Program-made: the position numbers and the translations under genes
Assembly: GCA_001898145.1 (NCBI GenBank)
Contig: MKSR01000008.1
Coordinates: 124,001 to 188,000, forward strand
Length of the DNA stretch: 64,000 nucleotides
Reading direction: 5' to 3'
Source: Dyadobacter sp. 50-39
GTDB taxonomy: Bacteria > Bacteroidota > Bacteroidia > Cytophagales > Spirosomataceae
The notes under the pieces: generated by a model
Told to the model about the DNA's origin: nothing
What the model saw: the letters and a program-made list of their open reading frames with translations, nothing else
Database searches by the model: none
In this document: one piece after another, positions 31,607-41,815 of the stretch
Position numbering within the stretch: position 1 is the stretch's first letter
How the letters are laid out: each line of letters opens with the position of its first letter

Positions 31607-32560
31607 TTATTTTTTGATGGTGAAATTGCCGCCACCAATTTTGTATCCTTCTGCATAAAGCTCCACATTGTATTTTCCTGGGCGGAACTTGGCAGAGTTA
31701 TCATACAACATTTCTACTTTCTGGTTGTTGTTCTGATAAGCGATCGACTCACGGGTTGTAAACTTCGATGGTGCGCCATCTACTTCAAACTCGCCTGAAC
31801 CGGTAGCATCATCTGCTATAACTGCTCCATCCGGATCCAGTACTCGCACATAAATATCTTTTGGCTCCTGAGCAGTCAACTCGTTTTCCGGCAGGTTAAA
31901 CACCAGTTTCAGCTTGTCTACGCGGCTGGCTTTGTATTCATCTTTTTCTTTGGTTTTACCACGTGAATTCACGGTCAGCACTTTCAGGTTCTGTGCTTTC
32001 AAAGCTGCTGCTTTGCTTACTTTCGCGCTCAGCTCTTTGTTCTCAGCTGTAAAAGTAGTTACGGAGTCAGTCAGCTCAGCCTGGCGTTGAACTAGTCTTT
32101 CGCGTTCGCTGGTCAGCGTTCCTACGTGTGTGTGCAGGGAATCGTTGCTAGCTACGAGTTGCTCGTTTTCAGCTTTCAGCTGAGCGATCATCTCGTCTTT
32201 CTCTGTCAGGAACTTCTCGTATTCCTTGATCTTGCCGAGATACTTGTTGGTTTCCACTCTTCTGCTGCGGCTGAATGCTACCTTGTCAGCTTCGAGTTTT
32301 TCCTTCATCTTGGTAAGTTCAGTTACGTCACCTCCCAATTTCTCAACTTCTGCAATTTTGGCATCCAATACGGTTGAAATAGAATCCAGTTTAGTTTTGG
32401 TTACAGCCAACTCCCTTGCCTTTTCGACTACCATTGACTCTTGCTGCGTCAACTCTTGCTTCTGAGTTGTAAACAAATAGCCGAACATGGCTGTTGCTAG
32501 CCCCAGGACAACTACCATTGCCCAAGCTATGCTTTGCTTATTTTTCTGTTCTTGTTGCAT
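31607..32560 (-). CDS. Membrane-anchored coiled-coil protein with C-terminal beta domain
   Basis: 317 residues. A short basic N-terminus (MQQEQKNKQ), one membrane segment (about 11-31), then a long heptad-rich coiled coil (about 33-185) with charged Lys/Glu/Leu repeats, then a globular beta-rich domain (about 195-317) containing LKLVFNLPENELTAQEPKDIYVRVLDPDG, YQNNNQKVEMLYD and FRPGKYNVELYAEGYKIGGGNFTIK. The positive N-terminus predicts the coiled coil and beta domain outside the inner membrane. It may span part of the periplasm. The family is not recognised and there is no enzymatic motif. It is a single-gene unit. Confidence 0.8.
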   Translation of the reverse strand: MQQEQKNKQSIAWAMVVVLGLATAMFGYLFTTQKQELTQQESMVVEKARELAVTKTKLDSISTVLDAKIAEVEKLGGDVTELTKMKEKLEADKVAFSRSRRVETNKYLGKIKEYEKFLTEKDEMIAQLKAENEQLVASNDSLHTHVGTLTSERERLVQRQAELTDSVTTFTAENKELSAKVSKAAALKAQNLKVLTVNSRGKTKEKDEYKASRVDKLKLVFNLPENELTAQEPKDIYVRVLDPDGAVIADDATGSGEFEVDGAPSKFTTRESIAYQNNNQKVEMLYDNSAKFRPGKYNVELYAEGYKIGGGNFTIKK

Positions 32561-32890
32561 TGATATTAAGTTTACTTGTGTGATTTAGTTTGTCATGGAG
32601 ACAGGTTAAAAATTAAATCCGGGTCTACATGCTGTTCTGCCTCCAAAGCAAACAATTCTGTGCCGCTCAATGCCGAGGGCGGAAGATGGTCCTGTTATCC
32701 AAATTTCAAAATCTGCCTGAAATGCAAAAAAGAGCCTCATTCTCATGAATTTAGCTCTTTTTTAACTGAACTTTCAGAATCTGAAAATTCCGGCAAACCG
32801 CTGGCTATCTCAAACTTGCAGCTGGAAAATTGGGTAATGTTACCACAAACTATGGCATGAGAGTACAGAGAGAATAATGCAATACTCCTG
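32561..32890. other. Intergenic region with one terminator
   Basis: 330 bases between two minus-strand genes. The only clear element is the hairpin at 32726-32763, which ends the upstream lipoprotein transcript. The part at 32561-32725 should hold the promoter of the coiled-coil gene, but I find no exact TAnnTTTG match. A 94-codon plus-strand frame (32576-32860) runs through the terminator and is not considered a gene. Confidence 0.6.
32726..32763 (-). terminator. Terminator after the small lipoprotein gene
   Basis: AAAAAAGAGC and GCTCTTTTTT pair across an 18-base loop; on the minus strand the stem runs into T6. It lies about 128 bases after the stop at 32891. Confidence 0.7.
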
Positions 32891-33475
32891 TTAAAGTCCT
32901 ATTTGGCCGTGAACGCTGAATGTCTTTCGCTCTACAAAGATCAGTTTCTGGTAACCGTCGACCTCGTAGGCATTTACTTCCAGCAGATTATCACGCTTTA
33001 CCGCATTGAGCACAAGCTTCTTTTCGGAGTTATAGACCTTATTCGACGTACGAATGAGCGCTTCCACGCGAAGCGGCTGCTTTAAAACTGAATCCGTATC
33101 AATTTTCAGATAGGCTACCGGCAGGTCATTGCCGGGTTTCAGCCGATATTCATAATGCAGCGGACCGTTTTGGACCATTTCGTAGCTCTGGCGATAGGAA
33201 GGCTTGTTGATATCCGCCTGTACAAACAGTTCGAGCTCCTTCTTCCAATCTACTTCACGCGTTTTGGAGAGATCGCGCTTGCTTCCCAGTACCGCCGTCT
33301 TGCGAACCTCCGGTTTCTTTTCATTTAAATACACAATCTGGTTTTCAATAAAACCTTTCAGATCGTAATAGACCTTGGGAGCATCGTCGCGGGCTTCTTC
33401 CTGGCGGCAGGAGGCCATTGAGCAAAACAAAGCGAGAGCGACTACAGTAAGGAAGCGATAATGCATGGATTTCAT
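32891..33475 (-). CDS. Small lipoprotein of unknown function
   Basis: 194 residues. The signal ends in the lipobox CSMASC (Cys about 23), followed by RQEEARDD. The mature part begins with KVYYDLKGFIENQIVYLNEKKPEVRKTA and continues as alternating beta strands with several basic residues (LHYEYRLKPGNDLPVAYLKID, LRVEALIRTSNKVYNSEKKL). It should be anchored in the outer membrane or inner leaflet. I do not recognise the family; the KGFIENQI...LNxxKPxVxKT opening resembles Bacteroidota lipoproteins that I recall only as unknown. Single-gene unit between two terminators. Confidence 0.8.
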   Translation of the reverse strand: MKSMHYRFLTVVALALFCSMASCRQEEARDDAPKVYYDLKGFIENQIVYLNEKKPEVRKTAVLGSKRDLSKTREVDWKKELELFVQADINKPSYRQSYEMVQNGPLHYEYRLKPGNDLPVAYLKIDTDSVLKQPLRVEALIRTSNKVYNSEKKLVLNAVKRDNLLEVNAYEVDGYQKLIFVERKTFSVHGQIGL

Positions 33476-33490
33476 GATGTGGCTAAAAAA

Positions 33491-33515
33491 ACAGAGAGCC
33501 CGCCGGACTCTCTGT
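33491..33515 (-). terminator. Terminator after gpmI
   Basis: ACAGAGAG pairs with CTCTCTGT across 9 bases; the minus strand continues with TTTTTTT. It lies 30 bases after the gpmI stop. Confidence 0.75.
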
Positions 33516-33544
33516 TGGTTAACATCAATCGATGTATGAAAGTT

Positions 33545-35077
33545 TTAAAGAATGCTCGTGCCGGTCATTTCAGCTGGCTGAGCGATTCCCATCAATGCAA
33601 GAATAGTAGGCGCTACGTCCGCCAGCTTTCCATTATTGATCGGCTTCTGATAGTCGTTGTCTACCAGAATGCACGGCACCAGGTTCAATGAGTGCGCAGT
33701 ATTCGGCGAGCCGTCGTCATTCGACATGTAATCGGAATTACCATGGTCGGCGATGATGATCGACGAATAGCCGTGGTTCAAACCAGTCGTTACTACTGTT
33801 TGTACGCATTGATCTACGGTTTCGCAGGCCTTCACAGCAGCTTCGAAAACGCCGGTATGGCCTACCATGTCGGGGTTGGCGAAGTTGAGGCAAACGAAAT
33901 CCACTTCTCCCTTTTCCAATTCCGGAACGATCGCGTCACGAATATCGAATGCGGACATCTCGGGCTGCAAGTCATAGGTCGCAACTTTCGGAGAAGGACA
34001 AAGCAGGCGGCTTTCGCCTTCGAAAGGCTTTTCACGGCCTCCCGAGAAGAAGAAAGTCACGTGGGGATATTTCTCGGTTTCAGCGATACGGATCTGCTTC
34101 TTGCCGGCAGCTTCCAGCACTTCGCCGAGGGTATTATTGAGATTGTCTTTATCAAAAATGACATCCACTCCTTTGAAAGTGTCATCATAGTTGGTCATGG
34201 TGACGTATTTCAAATTCAGCTTATGCATATTCTGCTCGTGGAAGTCCTGCTGGGTAAGCACCTCGGTTATTTCCCGGCCACGGTCAGTACGGAAGTTGAA
34301 GCACAATACCACGTCGCCATCCTGGATCAATGCAAGCGGTGAACCGTCGGCATTGGTGGCGATGATCGGCGTGATGAATTCGTCGGTGACGCCTTCTTCG
34401 TAAGAAGCCTGTACGGCTTTCAAAACTTCGCCTGCCGGTACGTGTTTGCCTTCACCATGCACCATGGCGTCATAAGCGAGTTTCACGCGCTCCCAGCGCT
34501 TGTCGCGGTCCATGGCGTAGTAGCGCCCGGTAATGCTCGCAATGCGGCCCGTGCTTTGCGCCATCGATTCGGTCAGTTCGGTCAGGAAGCCCAGTCCACT
34601 CTTAGGATCGGTATCACGGCCGTCGGTAAATGCGTGAACGAATACATCGCTCAAACCACGATCCGCCGCTATTTGACACAGACCTTTCAAATGTTCGATA
34701 TGCGAGTGCACACCGCCATCCGAAACCAGGCCGATGAAATGGATCTTTTTACCTTCCGCTTTCGCGTAGTCAAGTGCCTGTGCAAGCGCCGGCTCATTCG
34801 CAAGCGTGCCTTCGGACACGGCCAGGTTAATTTTTACCAGGTCCTGATAAACCACACGGCCTGCACCCAGGTTGGTATGGCCTACTTCGGAGTTACCCAT
34901 TTGCCCGTCGGGAAGCCCAACAGCCAGGCCACTCGCTTCGAGCTTGCTATGCGGGTATTTTTGAAGGATGGAATCGTAGAATGGGGTATTGGCGGCCAGA
35001 ATGGCGGAACGGTTTTCTTCGCCTGCTTTGGCGATTCCCCAGCCGTCCATGATAATGAGGATGACTTTCTTGCTCAA
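33545..35077 (-). CDS. gpmI: 2,3-bisphosphoglycerate-independent phosphoglycerate mutase
   Basis: 510 residues, normal length. The alkaline-phosphatase-like domain is seen from IIMDGWGIA (D11) and MGNSEVGHTNLGAGR with catalytic S63; the inserted transferase domain has HSHIEHLKGL, FTDGRDTDPKSG and RYYAMDRDKRWERV; the C-terminal metal ligands are in NFANPDMVGHTG and IIADHGNSD. It converts 3- to 2-phosphoglycerate using two Mn ions. It lies two genes from enolase, the next glycolytic step, with the divIC-like gene between. Confidence 0.97.
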   Translation of the reverse strand: MSKKVILIIMDGWGIAKAGEENRSAILAANTPFYDSILQKYPHSKLEASGLAVGLPDGQMGNSEVGHTNLGAGRVVYQDLVKINLAVSEGTLANEPALAQALDYAKAEGKKIHFIGLVSDGGVHSHIEHLKGLCQIAADRGLSDVFVHAFTDGRDTDPKSGLGFLTELTESMAQSTGRIASITGRYYAMDRDKRWERVKLAYDAMVHGEGKHVPAGEVLKAVQASYEEGVTDEFITPIIATNADGSPLALIQDGDVVLCFNFRTDRGREITEVLTQQDFHEQNMHKLNLKYVTMTNYDDTFKGVDVIFDKDNLNNTLGEVLEAAGKKQIRIAETEKYPHVTFFFSGGREKPFEGESRLLCPSPKVATYDLQPEMSAFDIRDAIVPELEKGEVDFVCLNFANPDMVGHTGVFEAAVKACETVDQCVQTVVTTGLNHGYSSIIIADHGNSDYMSNDDGSPNTAHSLNLVPCILVDNDYQKPINNGKLADVAPTILALMGIAQPAEMTGTSIL

Positions 35078-35117
35078 TGTATGCTGAAATTAAGATGATA
35101 TTTTTGAGAGTAATAGC

Positions 35118-35450
35118 TCACTCTTTCTTTTTGCTTTCGACAGGCTGATTGTTTTCGTCCACAATCACATATACTTCTTCATTGGGCCGGCGCATCATGA
35201 ATTTCTCGCGCGCCCACTTTTCAAGCATTCTGGGATTTCCGAAAACCTCATTCCGTTCTTTTTTTACCTCGCGGATCTTTTCCTGAAGAATAGTCTTCTC
35301 CTTTTCCAGGTCCTTCATCTTCATCCGGTTCGACATCACGATCCGGATATTGTTGTTGTCGAGGAACAGTATCCATATCAGCCACACGACGAACGTGGCG
35401 ATATAGAAGTTCTTTAATGTGTGCAGAGACCAGAATGAGTGGTTCTTCAT
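35118..35450 (-). CDS. DivIC/FtsB-family septum formation initiator
   Basis: 110 residues. A short N-terminus, one membrane segment (about 16-31, YIATFVVWLIWILFLDNNN) and a periplasmic coiled coil (about 40-66, MKDLEKEKTILQEKIREVKKE) followed by FGNPRMLEKWAREKFMMRRPNEEVYVI, the conserved LExxARExFxMxxxxE block of FtsB/DivIC. It should scaffold the FtsQ-FtsL-FtsB complex at the division site. It lies between eno and gpmI, a placement common in Bacteroidota. Confidence 0.88.
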   Translation of the reverse strand: MKNHSFWSLHTLKNFYIATFVVWLIWILFLDNNNIRIVMSNRMKMKDLEKEKTILQEKIREVKKERNEVFGNPRMLEKWAREKFMMRRPNEEVYVIVDENNQPVESKKKE

Positions 35451-35467
35451 ATTGAAATGCCCTTAAA

Positions 35468-35497
35468 CAAGAACCGGAGCACTGGGCTCCGGCTCTT
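35468..35497 (-). terminator. Hairpin after eno
   Basis: GAACCGGAGC and GGCTCCGGCTC pair with a 4-base loop (one mismatch); the minus strand then reads TTGTTTAAGG. It lies 13 bases after the eno stop, so only part of transcription may reach the DivIC-like gene. Confidence 0.65.
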
Positions 35498-35509
35498 ATA
35501 TGGTTTGAA

Positions 35510-36799
<1,290 letters not shown>

Positions 36800-36910
36800 T
36801 TAAAAATTGGAATATGGTTAACGGTACAAAATAACACAAAAAAATCGTCATCCATAAACCTGAATTCATTTTAGGCTAAATTTACAGGCTAGTCATCCAC
36901 TGTATTTACC

Positions 36911-37612
36911 ATGAAATTAACCCACATTCTGACCACCGCATTACTCGCTTTCCCTTTTGCCCTACACGCTCAGAAACAGCTCACTACGGAAGAATTCGAA
37001 AAACAGCTGAGCAAATCCGGCAATGCTCAGCTCCTGGACGTGCGCACACCGGAGGAGTATGATGAAGGTCATTTGGCCAAAGCTGCGAACGTAGATTATA
37101 AAAGTCCTGATTTCAAAGAAAAAATTGCAAAACTGGATAAGAGTAAGCCTGTATATGTGTATTGCCTGTCAGGAGGCAGAAGCGCCGCTGCAGCCACCGC
37201 ATTGCACGAAACCGGTTTCAAGGAAGTGTATGATATGAAAGGCGGCTACCTGAAATGGAGTACGTCAGGCAAAGCCGTAGAAGGTGCTAACAAGGCCGGA
37301 GCGAAAGGGATGAGCAATGCAGAATTTAACAAAATCATAACCTCCGCTGAGGTCGTACTGGTTGATATCCACGCCAAATGGTGCCCGCCCTGCGTAAAAA
37401 TGCTGCCTACCGTGACGAAACTGCAAAAAGACTATGCAGGCAAAGCTAAAATCGAAACCCTGGCTTTCGATCCCAACAAGGCATTGGTGAAAGAACTGGG
37501 TGTGGATGAGATCCCCGCATTCCTCCTTTACAAAAACGGCAAGCTCGTTAACCGCAAGAACGGCTTTATGGAAGAAAAGGAATTCCGTGCGCTACTGGAT
37601 TCCCAGCTGTAA
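36911..37612 (+). CDS. Periplasmic rhodanese-thioredoxin fusion
   Basis: 233 residues. Signal peptide (about 1-20, ending ALHAQ). Rhodanese domain at about 24-120: LLDVRTPEEYDEGHL and active-site C85 in VYCLSGGRS. Thioredoxin domain at about 133-233: VLVDIHAKWCPPCVKMLP with C158/C161, and the cis-proline in VDEIPAFLLYKNGK. Rhodaneses carry sulfane sulfur on Cys; thioredoxins reduce disulfides and could also reduce the rhodanese persulfide. A combined role in periplasmic sulfur or thiol handling is inference. Divergent from eno and convergent with carA. Confidence 0.93.
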   Translation: MKLTHILTTALLAFPFALHAQKQLTTEEFEKQLSKSGNAQLLDVRTPEEYDEGHLAKAANVDYKSPDFKEKIAKLDKSKPVYVYCLSGGRSAAAATALHETGFKEVYDMKGGYLKWSTSGKAVEGANKAGAKGMSNAEFNKIITSAEVVLVDIHAKWCPPCVKMLPTVTKLQKDYAGKAKIETLAFDPNKALVKELGVDEIPAFLLYKNGKLVNRKNGFMEEKEFRALLDSQL

Positions 37613-37627
37613 ATTCGCATGTCTTGT

Positions 37628-37672
37628 AAAAGTAAAAGTCCCTCTGCATGACGCCGAGGGACTTTTACTTTT
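37628..37672. terminator. Bidirectional terminator between rhodanese-thioredoxin gene and carA
   Basis: The 17-bp arms at 37628-37644 (AAAAGTAAAAGTCCCTC) and 37656-37672 pair perfectly across an 11-base loop. The symmetrical A and T ends suit both strands; the last base touches the carA stop codon. Confidence 0.8.
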
Positions 37673-38781
37673 TATGCTTTGCTTGCTTCGAGCAATTTGA
37701 TGAACTCGTCGAACAGGTAACGTGAATCGTGCGGACCTGGCGAAGCTTCCGGGTGGTATTGCACCGAGAATGCGGGGTAGTCCTTTCTGCGGATACCTTC
37801 GATCGTCTTATCGTTCAGGTTAATGTGCGTCACCTCGATATCCGGGTGGCTTTCGATCTCGTCGGGCTTCACTGCGAAACCATGGTTCTGCGAAGTGATC
37901 TCGCAAAGACCTGTGATCAGGTTTTTCACCGGGTGGTTCAAACCGCGGTGGCCGTGGTGCATTTTGTAAGTGTTGATACCACTTGACAGTGCCAGCAGCT
38001 GGTGACCGAGGCAGATACCGAAAAGTGGCTTCGCCGTTTCTACCATTTGACCTACATTTTCAACCGCGTACTCCATAGCCGAAGGGTCGCCCGGACCATT
38101 GGAGATGAAGAAGCCATCCGGATTCCATTCCAAAACCTCTTCGTAGGATGTCTTTGCAGGGAAAACCTTGCAGTAGCAACCTCTTGAAGTCAGGTTAAGC
38201 AGAATGCTTTTCTTGATACCATAATCCATTACCGCAACGCGGAATTTGGCAGTCGCCTCGTCGCCCATGAAATAAGGCTCCTCGGTGGTTACCTCCGAAG
38301 AAAGCTCCAATCCATCCATGGAAGGGATTTTCTTCAATTCTTTCATCAGCTCTGCTTCGTCAAGAATCTCGGAAGAAATAATGGCGTTCATTACTCCTTT
38401 TTCACGCACGTGACGCACGAGGTGGCGTGTGTCCACATTGCTGATGCCGACGATGTTGGCCCTTTCGAAATACTCTTGCAGAGAGAAATCAGCGGTATCG
38501 CGCGAGTAGATCTGTGAGAATGTGTTACAAACCATCCCGCGGATCTTAACCGAGCCAGATTCTTCCTCGTCTTCCAGCTGCACGCCGTAGTTACCGATGT
38601 GCGAGTTGGTGTTCACGATAATCTGACCGTAATAGGAAGGGTCTGTGTAGATTTCCTGGTAGCCAGTCATGCCCGTATTAAAGCAAATTTCGCCACCTGT
38701 GGTTCCACTTTTACCCAAAGCGAGTCCTTTGTATGCTGTTCCGTCTTCTAGCAACAACAGAGCTTCCTTTTTCTGATTCAT
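37672..38781 (-). CDS. carA: Carbamoyl phosphate synthase small subunit
   Basis: 369 residues. The N-terminal domain (about 1-145) begins EALLLLEDGTAYKGLALG and has GEICFNTGMTGYQEIYTDPSY; the class I glutamine amidotransferase domain has nucleophile C257 in LFGICLGHQ and the His/Glu of the triad in QYHPEASPGPHDS. It supplies ammonia from glutamine to CarB for arginine and pyrimidine synthesis. carB is not in the window. It has its own promoter candidate and lies downstream of the ribosomal block on the same strand. Confidence 0.97.
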   Translation of the reverse strand: MNQKKEALLLLEDGTAYKGLALGKSGTTGGEICFNTGMTGYQEIYTDPSYYGQIIVNTNSHIGNYGVQLEDEEESGSVKIRGMVCNTFSQIYSRDTADFSLQEYFERANIVGISNVDTRHLVRHVREKGVMNAIISSEILDEAELMKELKKIPSMDGLELSSEVTTEEPYFMGDEATAKFRVAVMDYGIKKSILLNLTSRGCYCKVFPAKTSYEEVLEWNPDGFFISNGPGDPSAMEYAVENVGQMVETAKPLFGICLGHQLLALSSGINTYKMHHGHRGLNHPVKNLITGLCEITSQNHGFAVKPDEIESHPDIEVTHINLNDKTIEGIRRKDYPAFSVQYHPEASPGPHDSRYLFDEFIKLLEASKA

Positions 38782-38848
38782 ATTATGGTTTAAATCTGTT
38801 TCCCGGATTTTTTTTTACCATTTTGGGGCAACCGGATCAATTTTGGTG

Positions 38849-38856
38849 CAAAAATA
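38849..38856 (-). promoter_or_regulatory. Candidate -7 box for carA
   Basis: Minus strand reads TATTTTTG, matching TAnnTTTG, 67 bases before the start at 38781 and just after the rplQ terminator. The region expected for the -33 box is a T-run, not a clean TTTG. Confidence 0.4.
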
Positions 38857-38873
38857 CAATTTTTCACTCAAAA

Positions 38874-38906
38874 AAAAGGGTTAAACGAGAACCGTTCAAC
38901 CCTTTT
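38874..38906 (-). terminator. Terminator of the rpoA-rplQ unit
   Basis: AAAAGGGTT pairs with AACCCTTTT across 15 bases, with inner partial pairing; the minus strand continues as a T-run. It lies 27 bases after the rplQ stop. Confidence 0.65.
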
Positions 38907-38933
38907 CCTATATTTCAATATCCGATTTCCAAA

Positions 38934-39485
38934 CTATTCTTTTTCAGTTTCGCCTGGCGTTTCTTCTGTTTTCGGAGCTTCTTCTTCGGCAGGAGCCTCA
39001 GTTTCCGCTACGATCGGATGATCTTCTTTCTTAACAGGAGCAGCTTCAACAGCTCCTTCTTTCTTGCCGCCTCTTCTGCTGCGACGAGTCTTAGCAGGTT
39101 TGTCAGCATTGGCAAGCAACAGTGCATCGTTGAAATCAACCAGCTCGATCAATGCAGTTTCAGCCGCGTCACCCAAACGGTTACCCAGTTTGATGATACG
39201 AGTGTAACCACCCGGACGAGATGCGATTTTGTCTGAAACGACACCGAAAAGTTCTTTCGTAGATTCTTTGTCGTTCAGGTAAGAGAATGCTATCCTTCTG
39301 TTGTGGGTAGTATCTTCTTTCGCACGAGTCAGCAAAGGCTCAACGAACTTGCGAAGTTCTTTTGCCTTAGCCAGGGTTGTTTCGATTCTCTTGTGAAGGA
39401 TCAAAGAGGAAGCCATGTTTGAAAGCATCGCCTTGCGGTGTGATGCGGTTCTTCCTAAGTGATTGTCCTTTTTACCGTGTCTCAT
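38934..39485 (-). CDS. rplQ: 50S ribosomal protein L17 with long acidic extension
   Basis: 183 residues. The core (about 1-120) is standard L17: [51 protein letters not shown] and [25 protein letters not shown]. It sits near the peptide exit tunnel of the large subunit. The remaining 60 or so residues are an added tail, first basic ([11 protein letters not shown]) and then strongly acidic ([20 protein letters not shown]). Bacterial L17 is usually 116-130 residues; extensions occur in Bacteroidota but their role is unknown. Follows rpoA at 72 bases. Confidence 0.97.
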   Translation of the reverse strand: MRHGKKDNHLGRTASHRKAMLSNMASSLILHKRIETTLAKAKELRKFVEPLLTRAKEDTTHNRRIAFSYLNDKESTKELFGVVSDKIASRPGGYTRIIKLGNRLGDAAETALIELVDFNDALLLANADKPAKTRRSRRGGKKEGAVEAAPVKKEDHPIVAETEAPAEEEAPKTEETPGETEKE

Positions 39486-39557
39486 TGTTTTGTTGTTTAG
39501 TTGCTTCGAGCGGCGCGGTCAGCGCGCTACAGAATACATACTTATGATGGAATTTAA

Positions 39558-40547
39558 TTAATCCTCGTCCAGACGGTACTTCGACACGTCCATTCCAAAT
39601 GTGAGCTGTTTGTCGGCTACCAGTTGTTCCAACTCAGTGAGTGATTTCTTACCGAAGTTCCGGAATTTCATCATATCAGAAATTTCCAGTCTCACCAGGT
39701 CACCCAAAGTTTTCACATCCGCAGATTTCAAACAGTTGTATGCACGTACGGAAAGATCCAACTCAGACAGTGAAGTCTTCAACAGTTTTCTCATACGCAG
39801 CATTTCCTCATCAACCTGATTATCTTCTTCCGCTTTCTGCTTCTCAAACGTCATAGTTTGGTCAGAGAACAGCATGAAGTGTTGGATCAGAATATTGGCA
39901 GCGCCTTTCAATGCATCTTCCGGGTGGATAGAACCATCGGTTTGGATGTCGATCAAAAGACGTTCGTAGTCGGTACGCTGTTCAACACGCGTGTTTTCAA
40001 CGCTGTATTTTACATTTTTGATAGGCGTGTAAATCGAGTCTACTGCGATGTAGCCGAACGGGAGCTCATTAGCCCGTGGTTCGTCTGCCGGCACGTAGCC
40101 TCTGCCTTTATCCAGGAGAAGTTCCATTTCGAACTCCTTCTGATCATCTATATGACAAATGACCTGGTCCGGATTCAAAACCTCAAATGCGCTTGTAAAC
40201 TTGCCAATGTCGCCAGCAGTGATGACGGAAACATTTTTAAGATTTACTACGATCCTACTCTCACTCAGGTCAGAAACTTTTTTAAAACGAACCATTTTCA
40301 GGTTCAGGATGATTTCCGTAACATCCTCAACTATACCTTCGATAGAAGAAAATTCGTGAAGCACGCCTGGGAACTTCACACTCGTGATGGCATAGCCTTC
40401 CAAAGATGAAAGGAGAATTCTACGCAACGCATTACCAATGGTTACGCCGTATCCTTTCTCTAAAGGCTTAAACTCAAACAACCCGTGAAAGTCGTCTGCT
40501 TTCTCCATGACGACCTTATCAGGCATTTGGAAAGCTAATATTGACAT
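39558..40547 (-). CDS. rpoA: DNA-directed RNA polymerase subunit alpha
   Basis: 329 residues. The N-terminal dimerisation domain includes [36 protein letters not shown]; the C-terminal domain (about 250-329) has [24 protein letters not shown] and [15 protein letters not shown] for DNA UP-element and activator contacts. It assembles the polymerase core. A terminator lies between rpsD and rpoA, so rpoA-rplQ is probably a separate unit. The start is preceded by AAAAGGAGCAAGGACT, a Shine-Dalgarno-like sequence unusual for this phylum. Confidence 0.98.
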   Translation of the reverse strand: MSILAFQMPDKVVMEKADDFHGLFEFKPLEKGYGVTIGNALRRILLSSLEGYAITSVKFPGVLHEFSSIEGIVEDVTEIILNLKMVRFKKVSDLSESRIVVNLKNVSVITAGDIGKFTSAFEVLNPDQVICHIDDQKEFEMELLLDKGRGYVPADEPRANELPFGYIAVDSIYTPIKNVKYSVENTRVEQRTDYERLLIDIQTDGSIHPEDALKGAANILIQHFMLFSDQTMTFEKQKAEEDNQVDEEMLRMRKLLKTSLSELDLSVRAYNCLKSADVKTLGDLVRLEISDMMKFRNFGKKSLTELEQLVADKQLTFGMDVSKYRLDED

Positions 40548-40599
40548 AGTCCTTGCTCCTTTTATAGTAGTAAATGATAGTTGATCACGCTACCTTACC

Positions 40600-40613
40600 T
40601 TTGCGATCGCAAA
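40600..40613. promoter_or_regulatory. Palindrome upstream of rpoA
   Basis: TTTGCGATCGCAAA is a perfect 14-base palindrome, 53 bases upstream of the rpoA start and just after the rpsD terminator. It could be an operator or form an RNA stem in the rpoA leader. No direct evidence for either. Confidence 0.25.
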
Positions 40614-40630
40614 ATTGTGCTGTTGCCAGC

Positions 40631-40664
40631 AAAAAAAGCACTACCCCGAAGATTCGGGGAGTGC
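40631..40664 (-). terminator. Terminator between rpsD and rpoA
   Basis: GCACTACCCCGAA pairs with TTCGGGGAGTGC (one bulge) around GA; the minus strand then reads TTTTTTT. It lies 18 bases after the rpsD stop and should end or reduce transcription of the spc/alpha unit. Confidence 0.8.
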
Positions 40665-40681
40665 ATGTAATATGAAGATTA

Positions 40682-41287
40682 TTATTTAGAATACAACTCA
40701 ACGATCAGCTGCTCGTTGATGTTTTCTGGAATTGACTCACGGTCTGGGTACGAAATGAACTTGCCTGACAATTCCTGGCCGTTCCATTCCAACCAGCTGA
40801 ACCCTTTGGAGCTATGTCCTGCAAGGCTGTCTGTTACCGCTTCGAGAGACTTCGATTTCTCACGTACGGTAACAACCTGTCCTGGACGCAATGAATAAGA
40901 AGGGATGTTTACGATCTCACCGTCAACCAGGATATGCTTGTGCGAAACGAGCTGACGGGCAGCACGGCGTGTCGGAGCAATACCCAAACGGTAAACTGTG
41001 TTATCCAGACGAGCTTCGCAATATCTCAAAAGGTTTTCACCTGTAAGACCTGCTTTAACTGAAGCTTTCTCGAACAAGCTACGGAATTGTCTTTCGAGGA
41101 TACCGTAGATGAATTTCACTTTTTGTTTCTCAGCCAATTGCAGAGCGTACTCCGACTTCTTTGACCGACGACCCTTTCCGTGCATTCCGGGAGGGTAATT
41201 TTTCTTTGCAAGCGCCTTGCTTGGGCCCATGATGGGCTCTCCATAACGTCTTGCGACTTTGGTTTTGGGACCTGTATAACGTGCCAT
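40682..41287 (-). CDS. rpsD: 30S ribosomal protein S4
   Basis: 201 residues. [19 protein letters not shown], the S4 domain segment [44 protein letters not shown] (RNA binding, about 90-155) and a C-terminal [16 protein letters not shown] block. It nucleates 16S 5'-domain assembly. It lacks the N-terminal CxxC zinc motif of some S4 forms. Last gene before a terminator. Confidence 0.98.
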   Translation of the reverse strand: MARYTGPKTKVARRYGEPIMGPSKALAKKNYPPGMHGKGRRSKKSEYALQLAEKQKVKFIYGILERQFRSLFEKASVKAGLTGENLLRYCEARLDNTVYRLGIAPTRRAARQLVSHKHILVDGEIVNIPSYSLRPGQVVTVREKSKSLEAVTDSLAGHSSKGFSWLEWNGQELSGKFISYPDRESIPENINEQLIVELYSK

Positions 41288-41377
41288 TAAAACTATTTGT
41301 TAACTAAAATTGATAAATACCATTCTGTAACCCCAGTGTCCAAATTACGAATGGGTACCTTTCGGTACTAACTATTA

Positions 41378-41773
41378 CTATACTCTACGACGTTTTGGAG
41401 GACGGCATCCGTTGTGCGGAAGCGGAGTGATGTCACGGATGGTGGTCACTTCGATACCTGCATTCTGGATCGTACGGATCGCAGACTCACGGCCTGATCC
41501 TGGTCCTTTTACGAAAACCTCAGCTTTACGCATTCCGAGGTCGAAAGCAACCTGTGCAGCGCTCTGTGCAGCAGTTTGTGCTGCGTATGGAGTGTTCTTT
41601 TTAGAACCACGGAATCCCATTTTACCGGCAGAACCCCAAGAGATAACTTGTCCGTTGCTGTTGGTAATTGAGATGATGATATTATTGAAAGAAGCTTTGA
41701 TGTGAACCTGACCAACAGGCTCCACAACCACCACTCTCTTTTTAGCTTTATCTTTTCTTTTATTCTGTGCCAT
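41378..41773 (-). CDS. rpsK: 30S ribosomal protein S11
   Basis: 131 residues. [43 protein letters not shown] and the closing [17 protein letters not shown] are the S11 signature. It forms the platform of the small subunit next to the mRNA exit and the 3' end of 16S rRNA. Follows rpsM at 42 bases. Confidence 0.98.
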   Translation of the reverse strand: MAQNKRKDKAKKRVVVVEPVGQVHIKASFNNIIISITNSNGQVISWGSAGKMGFRGSKKNTPYAAQTAAQSAAQVAFDLGMRKAEVFVKGPGSGRESAIRTIQNAGIEVTTIRDITPLPHNGCRPPKRRRV

Positions 41774-41815
41774 TGCTCTTGGAATAAGTAGTGGATCGCT
41801 CCACCGCTCCCTTTA

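Noticed and set aside
32576-32860. 94-codon Cys-rich plus-strand frame
   Set aside because: It runs through the terminator hairpin at 32726-32763 and has no recognisable start signal or domain.
40596-40603. TACCTTTG on the plus strand, a possible antisense promoter toward rpsD
   Set aside because: It has no -33 partner and overlaps the TTTGCGATCGCAAA palindrome; chance is more likely.
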